Part shown: positions 1-9,704 of the stretch, in pieces
Numbering within the stretch: position 1 is the first letter of the stretch
How the letters are laid out: every line of letters begins with the position of its first letter
Origin: Emiliania huxleyi CCMP1516
Taxonomy: Eukaryota; Haptophyta; Isochrysidales; Noelaerhabdaceae
NCBI RefSeq assembly: GCF_000372725.1
Contig: NW_005200981.1
Location: 76,202-140,201 of the forward strand
Direction: 5' to 3'
Length of the DNA stretch: 64,000 nt
Notes under the pieces: model-generated
What the model saw: the letters and a program-made list of their open reading frames with translations, nothing else
What the model was told of the DNA's origin: nothing
Database searches by the model: none
Translations under genes and position numbers: made by a program

Positions 1-574
1 CTGGCCAGGGAGGGCGGCGCGTGCGCGCTCGCGCTGGTCGAACTTGCTACGCCTATGGCAGCGGCGCCGCGCAAAGGCGGACCCGAGCCGACATTGTGGA
101 CCGTCCCAGATCCGACGAGCGGCTCGGAGGGTGTATTGCGCGAAGGCGGCGGGGCTGGCGGATCTTGCGCCTCAGAGGGCTCAGTGCTTGGCCGCGATGA
201 TACGATAGAACCGCCGCGCGATCTACACTTAGAGTAGACACCGCGCCCCGGACGAGACTGCAGACTCGACTCTCGAGCCGAGACTCAGCGAGTCGCTCGG
301 AGCGAGACGATGCGAGTCGAGAGCGCGCGGAGGCGCGCGAGGTCCGAGGACGCCGTCGCGGACACACTCTTGTGTTCTCATATACTATTAGCGACTGACG
401 AGCCCACGCACTCCACACACTCACACCACGCGCGTCGTGACGCGACACACATGCACGGTGCAAGGATGTGAGCCGATGAATAAAAACACGCGGCGCGGGC
501 GGTCGCGCGGGCGGTCTCGTCGGTATGGCAAGTGGAAACGGACGGCTGGAGATCACACGCTTGAGGAAGAAGGC
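1..574. other. left flank, no gene supported
   Basis: Reading frames here are Arg/Ser/Pro-rich on both strands and none shows a domain. The stretch 245-345 is rich in CGAG/GCGAGTC-type short repeats. It could hold the 3' UTR of the minus-strand RRM gene to its right, but nothing in the sequence settles this. Confidence 0.4.
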
Positions 575-1941
575 TCAGCCGCGGCGGCGAGAGAGTCTCG
601 AAAAAAACGCCGTACGAGTCCGGCTAGCGCTCCTCGACGGCCTCCGTCGGCAAGACGCCTGCAGGCACAAGGCGGCACGCTGGAATTGGATTCGCGCCGT
701 CGGTGCAAGCGCGTGGGACGTCGGGCAATGCGGCACGCCTGGCGAAGGGGACGGAGCGGCGGCCACCGCGCGAGTGGGCGCAGGCGGCCTGGGCGGGGGT
801 GACGTGATACTTCGGCTGAGCACGCCACTCTCTGGCGACCCACGAGGACAGCCGAAGAGCGGCGAGGAGGATTGCTGCGTCTGCGGCTGCGGCGACTGGT
901 GCCGCGAAGTATGCTGCTGCAACGGCTGCTGCTGCGGAGGCTGCTGCTGCGGGGGCGACTGCTGCAGCGGCGACGAGAGCGACGAGGCGGGCGACTGCGC
1001 CTGTGGCTGGCCCTGCTGCTGTGACGGCGACAACGCCGCGTCTCGCCGCGGCGGCGGCTGGTCTCGCCGGGGCGCCGGGGATAGGGAGGAGGAGTGCTGC
1101 GGCGAGCCAAGCTGCGGCGCTGGCTGGTTCGACGGCGACGCGTGCCGCAGCTGCTGCTTTTGGAAGAGCTGCTGCTGCTGCTGCTGCTGCGGTGGCGAGC
1201 CCATACCTACGTCATGAATGCGCCAAGGTCAGGGCGGGAACACGGCACTGCGCAGAGCAGTCAGAGCACCGCGTGAATGCGGGGTTCGAACGAATACAGT
1301 GAATAAGAATACGGCCGAATACGGCCGAATACAGCGGAATACGTGTCTTCTCGAGCGCGACTCGAGCGCGAGTTGAAAACACGTTTCAGCTTCTAGGGCG
1401 GCGAGCCCATCGGCTGGCCCTGCTGCGGGCCTGGCCCCGGCGACTGCTGCTGCGGGGGGTAGCCGTGCTGCTGCATGTGCGACGGCACGACGCCTGCGCC
1501 CTGCGCCATGGCTGCCTGCTGCGCGTACTGCTGCTGCGCGTACATGAACTGCAGCTGCTGCGCCTGCTGCGCCTGCTGCTGCTCGTGCGGCGTCCCCTGA
1601 CCCTGCGGCATGCCCATGCCGTGCTGCGAATAGCCGTAGCCGTAGCTCATCTGCGCGTGCTGCGGGTAGCCTGCAGCGCGCGGGCTGGCGCAGCTTGGCG
1701 ACAGGCTCGCGGGGGGACACGCAGGCGCGCGGCACGGCGCGGCAGGGGGAGGGCGGGCCGGTGGGGAGGGCGGGCCGGTGTCGCCTGCGTGGTACCCGCT
1801 GGTCCCCATCTGCCCGTACATCTGACCGTACGCCGCACCGTACTGCATCTGGTTGTGCATGGACATATACTGCGCCGTCGGGCCGTAGGTGTAGCCCCCG
1901 TGCTGCATCGCATAGCCGCCCATCCCATAGCGACCGGCCAT

Positions 1942-1973
<32 letters not shown>

Positions 1974-2494
1974 TCCGCCGGTCGCCGCCGCTGCGCCGCC
2001 GCTCATTCGGCTGCCGCCCGCGGCTCTCGCGGCCGCGCGATCCGGGCGCATCGGCCCAGCGGACGACGAGCGGCTCCGACGCATCCGGGAGCGTCACATT
2101 GCCATGGATCGCGTCGATCGCCCGCTGCGCCGTCTCCTGCGTCGCAAAGCGCACAAATGCGCAGGCCATCCCGGACCGCGACCCTCCGCGCATGATGAAG
2201 ATCTCGTCGACGGTGCCGTGCTTTTCGAAGATCTGCGCCGGGGAGGGTGCGGTTTGACTCGGGCCGCAGGTGGCGACGAGGCAGTTTGGTTCGCGCACCG
2301 CGCGCAGGGCCTCCTCATCGCTCGTCGGCGGGCAACCACCTGCGCAGGAGCGCCAGCGCAGTGGGAGTGTGGCCGTCGCTTCCGGCCACCGGTGAAGGGC
2401 GGACGTGCTCCCGAGAGGCGGTGTGGTTGTGCACACACGCGCGCGCACCGACGAATAGCTTGTTCTCCAGGTTTGGGACCGTGCCTGCAGCCAT
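575..2494 (-). CDS. RRM-domain RNA-binding protein with Gln/Gly-rich tail (CELF/Bruno-like)
   Basis: Probable RNA-binding protein acting in splicing or mRNA fate. The ATG at 2494-2492 opens MAAGTVPNLENKLFVG. Splicing 2449 to 2339 (GT-AG) and 2299 to 2232 (GT-AG) builds one complete RRM: RNP2 is KLFVGG, the middle is TSDEEALRAIFEKHGTVDEI, and the RNP1-like strand is MACAFVRF, about residues 12-85. The exon layout restores an unbroken RRM, which strongly supports the start and both introns. A basic RG-rich linker follows, then a poly-Gly run near 1940-1970 and a Tyr/Gly/Gln/Met-rich low-complexity tail, prion-like in composition. A GC-AG intron at about 1784-1671 is likely. The frame closes at 1393, but a Gln-rich exon at 1204-575 begins with the same MGSPP words, so the tail probably continues there. 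The last exon boundary is uncertain. CELF-type is a family-level guess from the RRM sequence. Confidence 0.75.
1193..1410 (-). other. probable last intron of the RRM gene, flanked by an 11-bp direct repeat
   Basis: The 11-mer GGCGAGCCCAT lies at 1194-1204 and again at 1400-1410. On the minus strand both copies encode MGSP at the two sides of a non-coding stretch. That stretch contains short repeats of the form GAATACGGCC at about 1300-1345. Removing it would join the PMGSPP end of one Gln-rich exon to the Gln-rich exon starting MGSPPQQQ. The exact splice sites are not resolved. Confidence 0.45.
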
Positions 2495-2735
2495 CTTGCT
2501 CTCGTCGCTTTGTCGCCGCCCCAGCGGCGCCCCCCTGCGGCACAGGGCACGCCGCGCGGCGCCCTCAGCAGGCAGCGAGCGGCCAGGCGGGTTTCCGACT
2601 GGCAGAGGTGGCTGGGGCTTGGGGATAGAAGGGGGGAGGGCGTCCGGCGGCCCTGCTGCCGCAGCGTGCCTCTACCTGCTTCCTGCCTCTAATGAAGCCC
2701 CGATGCAGAAAGAATTCTCGCGTGAGTGCGGTTTG

Positions 2736-2790
2736 CTGCTGGGGGGTCAGACACCCCCCCCCCCCCCCCCTAGCAGCAGGGACTGAGCCC
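2736..2790. repeat. C-tract hairpin
   Basis: CTGCTGG plus a G run faces a long C run ending CTAGCAGCAG. The halves are mutually complementary and could fold into a G/C stem. A very similar pair of structures lies at 4905-5003. Confidence 0.55.
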
Positions 2791-4036
2791 TGGCCTCGAC
2801 ACCTCGACACCAAACCTCGACACCGACTCGACACCTCGACACCCCATGCCAACTCGACCAACTCGACACCCCTCGACACCCCTCGACACCCCTCGACACC
2901 CCTCGACACACGACACCCCTCGACACCATCTAGGCTGGGACCATGCTCGTCCGTGTCAAGGTGCCAAACTCGACACCTCGACACCGCTCGACACCGCTCG
3001 ACACCACCTCGTCACCTCTGATGATCCTAACACAGCAGAGACGTAGAGAAGACCCATTTGGAGTCACAGAGTTAGAAAATCAGGGTTCCAGCAGCAATCA
3101 ATCTTGGCTGGCAGTACTTTCATCCCTCAGTTGCAGCCTCTTAAGTTCTAGCTCAAGTTGCAGCTCAATTGCACCCCTGCAATGACCAATGTAGCAACCA
3201 TGGCAGTACTCAGGTGGCCCTCAGGTGCTGCACAGCACCTTGTACAGTGGCAATGAATCCTCACACCAGTGAGCTTGTGCCATGAGTGCAGACCTGTGGT
3301 CCATTGCGCTTTGTGCACTGGCGACGCTGCAACGGCGACGCTGGCAGCGGCGGCGACGCTGCTGCGATGGGGTACTGTAGCCCTTAGCTGCTGGACAGCA
3401 CCTTGTGCAGTGGCAATGTCCACTGACTCATGGCACCAGCCTGTGCCAAGAGCGCTGTGGTCAGTTGCGCTTTGTGCGCCGGCGACGCTGCAGCGGCGAC
3501 AACGCTGCAGCGGCGACGCTGCTGCATGGGGTGTGCTGTAGCCTTAGGTGCTGCGCCTGCACAGCACCTTGTGCAGTGGCAATGACTCCTGGCACTAGTG
3601 AGCTTGATGTCCTCAAATGTCCACACAGAGTATACTGGTTGTGCTCACACACAGGTTGTGCTACATCAACAGGGGTGCAACTTTGAGAGGCTGCAACTAA
3701 GGGATTTGGCCTTTGCAGCTGCGGCCCAAGTTTTGTTATGGGCTGCAACTGCATCCTGCCACCTTGGATACCTCGACACCTTAGACGCTAAACACCTTGA
3801 CAACACTCGACACCCGCTCGACACGCTCGACACCCTCGACACCCTCGAGGCCTCGACACCCTCGACACCACTCCTCGACACCTCGACACGGACAAGCATG
3901 GTCCCAGCCTAGACAGGCCTCGACAGGCCTCGACAGGCCTCGACAGGCCTCGACAGGCCTCGACACCTCTATCCCTCGACAGCAGCTCGACACCCTCGAC
4001 ACCGGGCCTCGACACCTCGACACCAGGGCTCAGAGC
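2779..4036. repeat. composite minisatellite element with inverted parts
   Basis: Dense CTCGACACC-type repeats occupy about 2795-3010 and about 3775-4025, including five units of CGACAGGCCT at 3912-3962. CTGAGCCCTGG near 2783 recurs inverted as CCAGGGCTCAG at about 4023-4033. A segment around 2931-2958 (TAGGCTGGGACCATGC) recurs inverted at about 3895-3912. The centre holds about 2.3 tandem copies of a 163-166-bp unit at 3228-3600, each starting with a GACAGCACCTTGT-like word and containing GCGACGCTGC trinucleotide-style runs. A third piece of the family lies inverted at 39185-39325. No coding capacity is evident. It looks like a non-autonomous repeat element or a repeat nest. Confidence 0.6.
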
Positions 4037-4812
4037 AGGGATGGCTTTAGATGTGCAGGGGGGGGGTACCGAGCAGTGTGCGGCCGCTCCGGGCAAGACG
4101 AGGACCCGCGACGACAGATCCGGATCGAGCGGGGGGCCGAACCCTCGGCGTCGTTTGAGAGCGGTGTGCCGAACGAGCTAAACACTTTTTTAAAATCGAT
4201 TCTGAATCGGACCCGCTTCTTCCAGTTTCGTATGCAGTTCGGTTTTATTTTTCTCGTGATGCGTTTGGTGAGGTGGTCGGTGATGCTGTGAATGGTAATG
4301 TCAGAGAGCTTACGTGGACGGCCGTTTTCGGTCTTGCCCTTTTGCCCCTTGGGTCTCCAGCCCTCATTTCTCGGGTACGCGAGGTGTGTAGGCCCTATGA
4401 TTGCGGGTTTTTTATGGTCTGTTTGGCGCCGTTTCTCCTCGAGTATGCCGCTGCCATACACGGGTGGGGGGTCCGAGGGCGTGTCATCCCATTCCTCGAC
4501 GGTAGTGATTGATTTTTGCCTCGGGTCGATTGTATTCCCTGTGCGGTGAGGTCTGCTGGATGTGTCTAGCCATAGCTCGTGGTATATTATGTCAGTTCCT
4601 GGGTTCGGATTCTTTGGTCGCTCGGCATATGCATATTGTATGTGTTGCGAGGTTGGGTCGATTATCGCCACGTTTTGATTAATTAACGTGTCAGGGCGGG
4701 GCGGCTGGCTGTTTTTCCACAGATCCTCGCCGATTTGGTCGCCTCCTCGATCGACGGCATCCCATATCAATTGTAGCTCGTTGTACAGACAGCTGTAAGT
4801 AAGTAAACACAA
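4030..4812 (-). CDS. unknown protein, AT-richer island between direct repeats
   Basis: Open frame of 260 codons that I do not recognise. The first about 200 residues are mixed polar sequence with little Ala, Pro or Gly, unlike every neighbouring frame. They include a basic stretch (KLSDITIHSITDHLTKRITR). The C-terminal part is Arg/Pro-rich and may be chance read-through into the repeat. The underlying DNA at about 4160-4800 is visibly richer in A/T than its surroundings. It is bracketed by two copies of a roughly 60-bp sequence, at 4033-4095 and 4995-5053. This could be an inserted segment such as a transposon or viral remnant, or non-coding DNA with a long chance frame. Confidence 0.3.
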   Translation of the reverse strand: MCLLTYSCLYNELQLIWDAVDRGGDQIGEDLWKNSQPPRPDTLINQNVAIIDPTSQHIQYAYAERPKNPNPGTDIIYHELWLDTSSRPHRTGNTIDPRQKSITTVEEWDDTPSDPPPVYGSGILEEKRRQTDHKKPAIIGPTHLAYPRNEGWRPKGQKGKTENGRPRKLSDITIHSITDHLTKRITRKIKPNCIRNWKKRVRFRIDFKKVFSSFGTPLSNDAEGSAPRSIRICRRGSSSCPERPHTARYPPPAHLKPSLL

Positions 4813-5053
4813 CCGCCTCGAGCGTACCGCTCAAGCACGAGCCGAGGGGGGAGGGGGCGGCGGCGGCGAAGAGGCGGGAGCTGGGTCCAGTGCGCGGCTC
4901 TGCTGCTGGGGGGGTCGGGACCCCCCCCCCACACACACAGCAGCAGCGCTCTGCTGCTGGAGGGGTCGGGTCAGCCCCCCCCCCCCCCCCCTAGCAGCAG
5001 GGATGGCTTTAGATGTAGGGGGGGTACCGAGCAGTGTGCGGCCGCTCCGGGCA
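4033..5053. repeat. direct-repeat-bounded segment
   Basis: AGCAGGGATGGCTTTAGATG followed by a G run, GGTACCGAGCAGTGTGCGG and CCGCTCCGGGCA occurs at 4033-4095 and again at 4995-5053. The right copy is immediately preceded by the C-tract hairpins at 4905-5003. The layout is that of an insertion flanked by direct repeats, or of a tandem duplication. Confidence 0.55.
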
Positions 5054-5475
5054 TGAGATGTGGGGAGGAAAGCTGCCGAAAGATGTGGGAGACTATACGC
5101 GGGCCCCTCCTGCTTCCTGCTTCCTGCTTCTAATAGCCTCACACTAGTTTTTTCGCCTTCCTATCTGTCTATCTACACAGGCCGTCCCAACCTCGCCCAA
5201 TGTCCGTTTTCTTTCTTTTACCAGTTGGAACGAAAGCTTTTTGGCTTTTAGGTTTCTTTTCTGGACTCCCCACCCCCCCCCTTCCTTCCTCGTCCCTGTC
5301 CGCACTTTTACCTCCGTGAATAAATAAATAAATAGAGCAGTCATCTCTCGTAGAGATGGGGAAAAGAGGTACAGTGCGCACCCCGCCCCGCTCACAGGGC
5401 GTGCATTACCTCCGTGATGCCGTGGATTTCGTTTTCTTTTCCTGGCACGCTCCTTGCTCTCGAATTTCCACAGGC

Positions 5476-6638
5476 ATGCGTGCCACATCTCTCCTCGCTG
5501 TGTCCCTCCTGGCTTCCTCCGCGGTGGCCGGGAAGGAGGATCCGCTGGCGCCGCTGCCCGTGCGCGTGGCGGGGCAGCACGAAGAGGAGGGCCAGCTCGA
5601 CGCAGCGCTCTCGTCGATCCAAGCAGCGTTTGACGTCGCAAAGGACAGCGTGGTGGACTATTTGGAGGACGTCAGCTGGAACAAGGCGGTTGAGGGCATC
5701 AAGACGGCCCTCGCGCTGGCCCACGGCAAGGCGGAGGAGCACTTCGGCGGCTCCGAGGGCCCGCTCGCTGAGGTGTGCCCCTCCCTGTCACGCACCCGAG
5801 AAATGCTCTGGTCTCGTGCCTGCTGAGAGGCGAGAGGGGGATGCGAATAGGAGTCGAGGCGCTAACCCCGCACGCCGCCCCCCCCTCCCGCCGCCTAGTA
5901 CTACGCCAGAGTGAACTGGACGTACATCGAGGACGAGGCTGACAAGGCGCTGAGCCTCGCTCTCGACTGCAAGGAGGTGGCTGCGGTGATGGCTGCGGAG
6001 AAGGGCGAGGAGGGGGTCCACCTGACAAAGAGGCAGATCAAGTTCATCGCGACCAACTTCATCCACGCGTACAAGTCGGTCAACTTTACGGCCATCGAGG
6101 AGTTCTTGCAGAAGGCAATCGAGCTGAGCACGGCCAAGGTGCGGCCATGAACCCATCTCGACCGCACCGCAGCCGAAGCCCGCCCCACCGCCGCCATCGT
6201 CCCCGCCCTCGCCGCCGCCGCCCTCACGCCCGCCGCCGCCAGCGGCGGCCTGACTGACACCCTCCGCCGCCTCACGCGGGCGTGTCTAGGATTGTCTTGA
6301 TGTCTGGAGACGTCTGGTAGGTGCGTGTGGCGCAGGATAAGACCGGCGAGGCGCTCAGCGCCGCGGGGGGCGCCGCCGCTGACATGCAGGGCAAAGCCGC
6401 CTTCGCCTTTGGTGACGCGGACACGGACGGACAGATCAACTTGCTCGACGCCTCCGCGCTTGCTGCCGCGTCCGCAGCGCGGAGCGCTTCTGCGTCGCAC
6501 GGCGCTTCCACCGCCGTTGCCGCTGTCGGCTTGGGGGCGCTGGTCCTCGCCATCGTCGCTGTACGCCGCGCGCGAGCGACGGTCGCTTACGCGATGGCGA
6601 AGGCGGAGGGCGGTGAGCCGGCGCAGTCCATGATTTGA
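5476..6638 (+). CDS. secreted or type I membrane protein with one EF-hand/dockerin-like loop
   Basis: Three exons: 5476-5772, 5899-6138 and 6321-6638. Both introns are GT-AG and phase 0, giving 284 aa. The ATG at 5476 opens MRATSLLAVSLLASSAVAG, a clear signal peptide. The next about 190 residues are Glu/Lys/Ala-rich and look helical. Near residue 210 the sequence FGDADTDGQINLLDASAL has the D-x-D-x-D-G spacing of a Ca-binding EF-hand or dockerin loop. A hydrophobic segment (AVAAVGLGALVLAIVAV) about 30 residues from the C-terminus is followed by Arg-rich sequence, which predicts a single-pass membrane protein with a short cytoplasmic tail. The family is unknown. The signal peptide, loop and anchor are seen directly; a calcium-linked role is inference. 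Confidence 0.75.
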
Positions 6639-7184
6639 AGCATTAGACAGGCGGTCTGGAGGATGGCACGTCAGGGGGGGCACTGCCTCCGTCTCGGATC
6701 CCACCGTGTCGCCGGCGCACCGGCGCGCAGAGAAACCAGAGAGCAGAGTGGAAGAGAAGAGTGAGAGAGAGCCCCTCGCTTCCGCGGGGTCTCCCCGGTG
6801 CCCGCGGAGTTTGCGTTTAGTTTTTTCTCGGCCCGGAGAGTGACTCGGCGCGTATACACAATACAGTGATGCAGATTACGTTATATTACCCCCTGCCCCA
6901 CATCGCACACCGACTTCGCACTACACACGCTCGGCCACGCATTAATTAGCAGACAGTAGGATTACCCGCCATGTGCCGCCGTGCCATGGGGGTGGTGCAT
7001 ATGGCACGGCCACGGGCTCACAGAAGCTGTGACCGCTGAAGCTGTGACGCATTGCGCACTTTGCGTCGCATGTGTGTGCCGTGTGCGAGCCTGGAGGCCT
7101 CCTTTCCTCGAGGCGGGAGGCGGGAGGGAGGGGGGGGGGGGGTTTGGAGGCCCGGCCGGTTGCACAATGTGTCGACACCGCCAT
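6639..7184. other. intergenic, convergent 3' ends
   Basis: No frame with coding character. It lies between the 3' ends of the plus-strand gene at 5476-6638 and the minus-strand gene ending at 7185. A G run lies at 7126-7143. Confidence 0.6.
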
Positions 7185-8429
7185 TCAAAACTCGAAATCG
7201 TCGTCCATCTCAGCAAAGCCGCCGCCGCTGCCCGGCTTCTTCACATGGGGGAGCTGCGTGAAGATCAGCCGCCCCTGCACCGTCCACCCCTCGGGCACGC
7301 CGTCGCTCCACCGAATGTGCACTCGGCCCGCGGCGTCGGACAGCGCGTAAAACTGGCGCGGGTCGAGCAGACCTGGCGAGGTGCCGCGGGCCGGGTGGGG
7401 TGGGAAGGTGTGTGTGTGTGTGGGGGGGGCTGGCGCGCTGTGGGGGAAGCTACTGGCCGGGTTGGGGCGCGTGCCTGGGTTGGCGACCGCCTCGTCGGAC
7501 CGGTCGATCAGCGCGAGGCACTCGTGCCTAAAAGAAAGAAAGAAAACTCGTGCCTAGTGTGTCGCAGAGACGAGCTGGAGGGAGTTGAGGACAGCACAGG
7601 ACCATAGCTGGAGGCAGTGAGGTGCGGCAGTGAGGACGCGTCTCTACACCGCCTGCCGTCTCTATCCCCCCGTTCTACGGGTATGGCCCTAAGACGGCAC
7701 ATGAAGCAGCAGTGCGGCCTCCAAAGCGAATCTCTGCAGCATCTATGCGCTCGTGCGATGCTCCGTCTGCAAACTCAACACCGAGTGAGGTGCCGTCGCA
7801 AACGACGGCGACGGTGTCGGGGTGCTCCGCGACAAGCTCGTTGCCAGGGAGGGCGACGAAGCCAGTCGGGACGCCTGCGGAGGCACGCGAGTGCGAGCTG
7901 TCAGGGCGGGATCCTCTCTGCGTTTTGGCGTGGAGGGGACAGCCGGCGCCGTGATGCGAGGCGGGGAGGGAGGTATGATGGGCTGAGGGCCGAGCAGCGC
8001 GCCATCGGCAAGAAGTCGGTGGTAATTCCACCCGCCGGCGGGGGCGAAGGGCAGCGGCTGTGGCGCGCGAAGCTCGGCGGCGGTGAGACCTGGGTAGAGC
8101 CCGGCAATCGCCATGAGCATCGGCCCAGGGCCCATCGCTACCTGCCACGCAAATGGTTGCTCAGTGGTGTGCGGGCGGCGCCGCGCGCGGTGCTGGGGCG
8201 GCGGAGATGGCGTGGCAGCGACAGGGAAGCGGACCGTGTCCAGCGGCATGAAGCGGTTGCCAGTGCCGTGCCCACCCTCCGGCCGCCAGTTGTCGACCTC
8301 GCCGACGATGTCGGCGGCCCCAACGACCATAACAGCGCCGGCGTTGCGGCTGAGACCGCGGACCACGGCCGTCCCCAAACGCGCGCGCGCGTTGAGCGAG
8401 ACAGAGATGGCCACGAACAGGCTCAGCAT
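7185..8429 (-). CDS. hypothetical multi-exon protein
   Basis: Unrecognised gene assembled from exons that read well on the minus strand. The ATG at 8429 opens MLSLFVAISVSL, a possible signal anchor, and leads to VMVVGAADIVGEVDNW and HGTGNRFMPLDTVRF. Further exons read GPGPMLMAIAGLYPGLTAAE with APAGGWNYHRLLADG, then VPTGFVALPGNELVAEHPDT with AVVCDGTSLGVEFADG and AAEIRFGG. The last two read HECLALIDRSDEAVANPG and LLDPRQFYALSDAAGRVHIR, ending KKPGSGGGFAEMDDDFEF and TGA at 7187-7185. The last intron fits GC-AG (CCCAG|GCACG to GCCAG|GTCTG) and restores frame exactly. The middle splice sites are unresolved. The C-terminal module (about 60 residues, RVHIRWSDG) is small and beta-rich in appearance. 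No function is assigned. Confidence 0.5.
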
Positions 8430-8629
8430 GACGGGAAAGAACCGGTCCGGAAAGAACTGGAAAGAGCTGGTCCGCGCCAGCGGGCGAGCTCGTGAGTGTC
8501 CGTCGTGCAAAAGAGAAACGGGGCGCCGCGAGCTCGTGCGGCCAAAAAAAGTATTTTGAGTATATGTAGCTCTTACGTACATTCCCGGAGCACTGACCCT
8601 CTGTGTTCGTGTGCGTCGCCCATCTCTCC

Positions 8630-8955
8630 CTGGAGATGAGTGCTCTATTTATTTATTACATTCCCGGAGGAGGACTGCTGACGGGGTTTGCGATTTTCGC
8701 CTGGCGTCCCCGACATGGGCACGGGGACTTTGTCCTTTCTCCCTTTTTTTCAGGGGTCACTCCCGCGCGACCTCGGGAACTAGCCGGGGCAGTCGGAGAA
8801 GGGGCAACTCCGTGCACTGACGGTCGGCCGTCAGAAAACACGCCTCCGTGGCTCGGGTTACACCAATCCTACCCCCCCCCCCCCAATCCTCGCTACCCAA
8901 CGCGGCCAAAGGATATCCACCTCGAGAACCTCGAGAACCTCGAGAACCTCGAGAG
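8630..8955. repeat. intergenic with tandem CCTCGAGAA and a dispersed repeat
   Basis: Positions about 8919-8955 hold four tandem CCTCGAGA(A) units. They are preceded by CGCTACCCAACGCGGCC and AAAGGATATCCAC at about 8891-8922. The same block, with two units, recurs at about 45577-45626. A C run lies at 8873-8884. No coding frame is supported. Confidence 0.6.
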
Positions 8956-9008
8956 TCAAAACAAAGAGAGTCTCAAAAAAAAGCGTATTTCAGTGGAAGG
9001 CGAAACTG

Positions 9009-9509
9009 ATGCCTCATCATATGGGTGCGCATCTGCTCGAGGCCAGCTGGTCCAAGCATGGCAAGGAGAAGCCGCGCATGCCGTGCATGCTCTGTGGTGT
9101 GAACAGTGCCGTCGGGCAGCATATGGCTGACCCGAGCCTTGCGACAGGCTGCCCCATCTCGCTCAAAGATGGTTCCAAGAAAGTGAAGAAGCCGGTGCAT
9201 CAGTGCCAGATTGTTGGAGCGATTGAGTACAGCTTGGCTTCTGCGGCGACATCATCACTCGAGACGCCATGCACCAATCGCCCGCTGCAGTGCATGCACT
9301 GTTCGCTTGTGATTGCCTCCTACTCAATGGCGCAGCACTACTCGGATAAGCACTCAACCATCTCGATGCCACAGGAGTTGGTGGAAGCGACCGCACTTGG
9401 CAAGCATGAGCATGTGCATGTGTTGCAGCTCCTTAGCAAGCGCAAGGTGACTTCGGTGTGCGGCGGTGTGGCATGCTGCCCAAAGCCGAGCAAGAAGGCA
9501 AAGGCCTAG
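9009..9509 (+). CDS. Cys/His-rich zinc-finger-like protein
   Basis: Frame of 166 codons with clear coding character and lower GC than its neighbours. It has two candidate zinc-binding clusters: CMLCGVNSAVGQHM (residues about 26-40) and PLQCMHCSLVIASYSMAQHY (about 93-112), the second followed by SDKH. Spacing C-x2-C-x(9-12)-H-x(3-4)-H is C2H2-like. The C-terminus is Lys-rich (PKPSKKAKA), suggesting nucleic-acid binding or a nuclear signal. ATG 9009 lies in MPHHMGAH; a second ATG sits four codons later. Such fingers occur both in regulators and next to transposases. It may be a 3' fragment of a longer gene, since no upstream exon was identified. Confidence 0.55.
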   Translation: MPHHMGAHLLEASWSKHGKEKPRMPCMLCGVNSAVGQHMADPSLATGCPISLKDGSKKVKKPVHQCQIVGAIEYSLASAATSSLETPCTNRPLQCMHCSLVIASYSMAQHYSDKHSTISMPQELVEATALGKHEHVHVLQLLSKRKVTSVCGGVACCPKPSKKAKA

Positions 9510-9704
9510 AGTGCAGGCCTGAATGCGTTGTGGCGGTTACAAGCGTTTGTCGCGTCGGTTACAAATGTCTGTTACAACCGTTACATTCTGTTACAGGGTT
9601 TCCAGCGAGGTAGGTAGGTCCTCATAGGTGTGGGTTAGACAGACACTCGTGGCACCCCGTGTGTCCCATATGTTCGCACAGCGTTGCCGTTGCGCTCACG
9701 AACG
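9510..9704. promoter_or_regulatory. short intergenic with GTTACA repeats
   Basis: GTTACA occurs five times between about 9535 and 9596 at irregular spacing, directly upstream of the gene starting at 9705. It could be a cis-element cluster or a degenerate repeat. There is no coding frame. Confidence 0.3.
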
